From Weeksellaceae bacterium (GTDB lineage: Bacteria > Bacteroidota > Bacteroidia > Flavobacteriales > Weeksellaceae): DNA of 7,570 bases. The stretch covers positions 1 through 7,570 of the forward strand of contig JAKOOI010000179.1 in the NCBI GenBank assembly GCA_022701475.1, in the 5' to 3' direction. This document shows positions 6,097-7,570 of this stretch, one piece after another (positions within the stretch are counted from its first letter, which is position 1; every line of letters begins with the position of its first letter). The position numbers were made by a program, and so were the translations under genes. The notes beneath the pieces were generated by a model. The model ran no database searches. It was not told the origin of the DNA and was given only the letters and a program-made list of their open reading frames with translations.

Positions 6097-6104
6097 TATA
6101 TTTG
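6097..6104 (+). promoter_or_regulatory. Bacteroidota -7 promoter element for the sugar transporter
   Basis: TATATTTG matches TAnnTTTG exactly, 20 bp before ATG 6125 and just past the acyltransferase stop. No TTG lies at the normal -33 distance; the nearest, at 6065-6067, is too far upstream. The transporter thus appears to have its own, perhaps weak or activator-dependent, promoter. Confidence 0.6.
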
Positions 6105-6124
6105 TTCACAAATTTTCAACAAAT

Positions 6125-7570
6125 ATGTCCAACTATTCTAAACAAACCAACTGGGGACAATTTATCCCGTTGGTGACTGTCTTTTTCTTCTGGGGATTTA
6201 TAGCGGCAAGTAATGACATCCTGATCCCGGTTTTTAAGAAAGCCTTTGATTTATCCCAAACCGAAAGTATGCTGGTGCAGATCTGCTTCTATGTAGCCTA
6301 TACGGTAGGATCATTGATTTATATGGCCATTTCGAAAGGAATCAGACAGGATCTTGTGAATAAGATCGGCTATAAGAACGGACTGATTGTAGGGCTTCTC
6401 ATTTCAGCAGCAGGCACCCTGCTCTTCTATCCGGCAGCGAACCTGCAATCTTTCCCGCTTATGATTTCCGGATTGTTCATAGTAGGGCTCGGGTTTTCAC
6501 TGCAGCAGATTGTGGCCAACCCGTTGGCTATTGAAGTAGGACCTTCCGAAACCGGATCCCAGCGACTGACGATGGCAGGCGGGATCAATAACCTCGGAAC
6601 CACCATCGGCCCGCTGATCGTTTCATTCGCAATCTTCGGATCGGCAGCCGCCGCCACAGAGGATGTAAGCGTTGAAAGCGTAAAAGTACCTTACCTTATT
6701 CTCGGGGTAGCATTTGTCCTGGTAGCCATCATGCTGAAGTTTTCATCGCTTCCTGCCATTACCCCTACAAATACTGAAAATACGGATGATACCATAAAAG
6801 GGGAACACAGAAAATCAGCCCTGCAGTATCCACAGCTGATCATGGGAATGATCGCTATCTTTGTGTACGTAGGCGTGGAAGTATCCACGGCAAGTAACCT
6901 GCCGGCTTATATGGAAAAGAACCTGGGCTTTGCCACCAAAGACGTAGCTCCTTATATTTCCCTGTATTGGGCTTCCCTGATGATCGGCCGATGGACCGGT
7001 GCCGTAGAAGCTTTTGACGTAAGCGCCGGAACCAAGAAAATCCTCCGGTTCCTGGCTCCTTATCTGGCCTTCGGTGTATTCTTACTGGTAAACGCCATTG
7101 CCAAACATGACCTTTCCCATTTCTATGTCTACGGACTTATCATTATAGCGATGATCATCTGCGACATTATGAGTAAAGGAAACCCTGCCAGAATGCTGCT
7201 GATTTTCTCAGCGGCCGGTATCCTGGCGCTGCTGATCGGGATGTTCACCGAAGGAATGGTTTCCGTATACGCCTTTACCAGCGTAGGATTATTCTGCTCC
7301 ACGTTATGGCCGTGTATCTTTGCTTTAGCTATTAACGGACTTGGCAAGCATACCAACCAGGGCTCCGGACTGCTGATCATGATGATTATGGGCGGTGGGA
7401 TCGTAAGCCTTCTTCAGGGCTATGTAGCCGATCATACCAATATCCAGTTCAGCTACATTGTAGGAGTGATCTGTTTTGCCTATCTTGCCTTCTATGCCAT
7501 AAGGGTAAGCGGAATCCTGAAATCCCAGGGAATCGATCTGGATAAAATTACAAAAAGCGGTGGTCATTAA
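6125..7570 (+). CDS. Sugar MFS transporter, FucP/GluP (FHS) family
   Basis: The 481-residue protein is complete, with the TAA on the last three bases of the window. It is a 12-helix major facilitator of the fucose/glucose-galactose:H+ symporter type in the inner membrane. Hallmarks are FFFWGFIAASNDILIP (20-35), with Asp31 matching the proton-coupling Asp46 of E. coli FucP, LQQIVANPLAIEVGP (126-140), and GGINNLGTTIGP (152-163). In the C-terminal half, LWPCIFALAINGLGKHTNQGSGLL and the following GGGIVSLLQGYVAD are typical. Two hydrophobic halves are joined by a polar linker (about 208-228, TPTNTENTDDTIKGEHRKS). By alignment from memory, Gln128 takes the place of FucP Glu135, as in the glucose/galactose branch, so a hexose or amino sugar is likelier than fucose. 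The substrate is not proven. A GlcNAc-type kinase about 2 kb away is suggestive but is on the other strand. Confidence 0.9.
   Translation: MSNYSKQTNWGQFIPLVTVFFFWGFIAASNDILIPVFKKAFDLSQTESMLVQICFYVAYTVGSLIYMAISKGIRQDLVNKIGYKNGLIVGLLISAAGTLLFYPAANLQSFPLMISGLFIVGLGFSLQQIVANPLAIEVGPSETGSQRLTMAGGINNLGTTIGPLIVSFAIFGSAAAATEDVSVESVKVPYLILGVAFVLVAIMLKFSSLPAITPTNTENTDDTIKGEHRKSALQYPQLIMGMIAIFVYVGVEVSTASNLPAYMEKNLGFATKDVAPYISLYWASLMIGRWTGAVEAFDVSAGTKKILRFLAPYLAFGVFLLVNAIAKHDLSHFYVYGLIIIAMIICDIMSKGNPARMLLIFSAAGILALLIGMFTEGMVSVYAFTSVGLFCSTLWPCIFALAINGLGKHTNQGSGLLIMMIMGGGIVSLLQGYVADHTNIQFSYIVGVICFAYLAFYAIRVSGILKSQGIDLDKITKSGGH

Overview
The window looks like chromosomal DNA from a Bacteroidota flavobacterium of the Chryseobacterium/Elizabethkingia type. 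The protein families fit this: a 'HIG'-type HU-like protein, a fused malic enzyme and a FucP/GluP-type sugar carrier. Two promoters match the Bacteroidota -7 consensus TAnnTTTG exactly, and no gene has a clear Shine-Dalgarno sequence. The genus is inferred from memory of protein style, not from a search.

Layout, left to right. Positions 1-303 hold the 3' end of an XRE-type helix-turn-helix regulator (+). Next comes a structured 213-bp gap with four palindrome-like boxes at an exact 22-bp period, a terminator-like hairpin, three T8 tracts and an inverted repeat. It leads into a 127-aa HU-like nucleoid protein (+, 517-900). A bidirectional terminator (941-966) separates this from a convergent minus-strand pair: a BadF/BadG-type sugar kinase (3303-4163) followed 22 nt later by NADP-type malic enzyme maeB (986-3280). 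Upstream of the kinase is a 235-bp gap with a small palindrome cluster, then an 87-aa protein of unknown function (-, 4399-4662). A 232-bp divergent gap leads to a GtrA-family membrane protein (+, 4895-5353), which is 3 nt from a PlsC-type acyltransferase (+, 5357-6085). A sugar MFS transporter with its own promoter (+, 6125-7570) is complete and ends on the last base.

Functionally the window is mostly housekeeping: C4/C3 carbon interconversion with NADPH (maeB), amino-sugar or sugar phosphorylation (kinase), sugar uptake (MFS), and membrane lipid or lipid-linked sugar work (GtrA and PlsC). I see no transposase, integrase, tRNA, rRNA, CRISPR array or recognisable defence system. The least explained DNA is the 303-517 gap. 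Its 22-bp phased array lies between a DNA-binding regulator and a nucleoid-protein gene and is the best candidate for something undescribed, probably a regulatory site or structured RNA rather than a new enzyme system.
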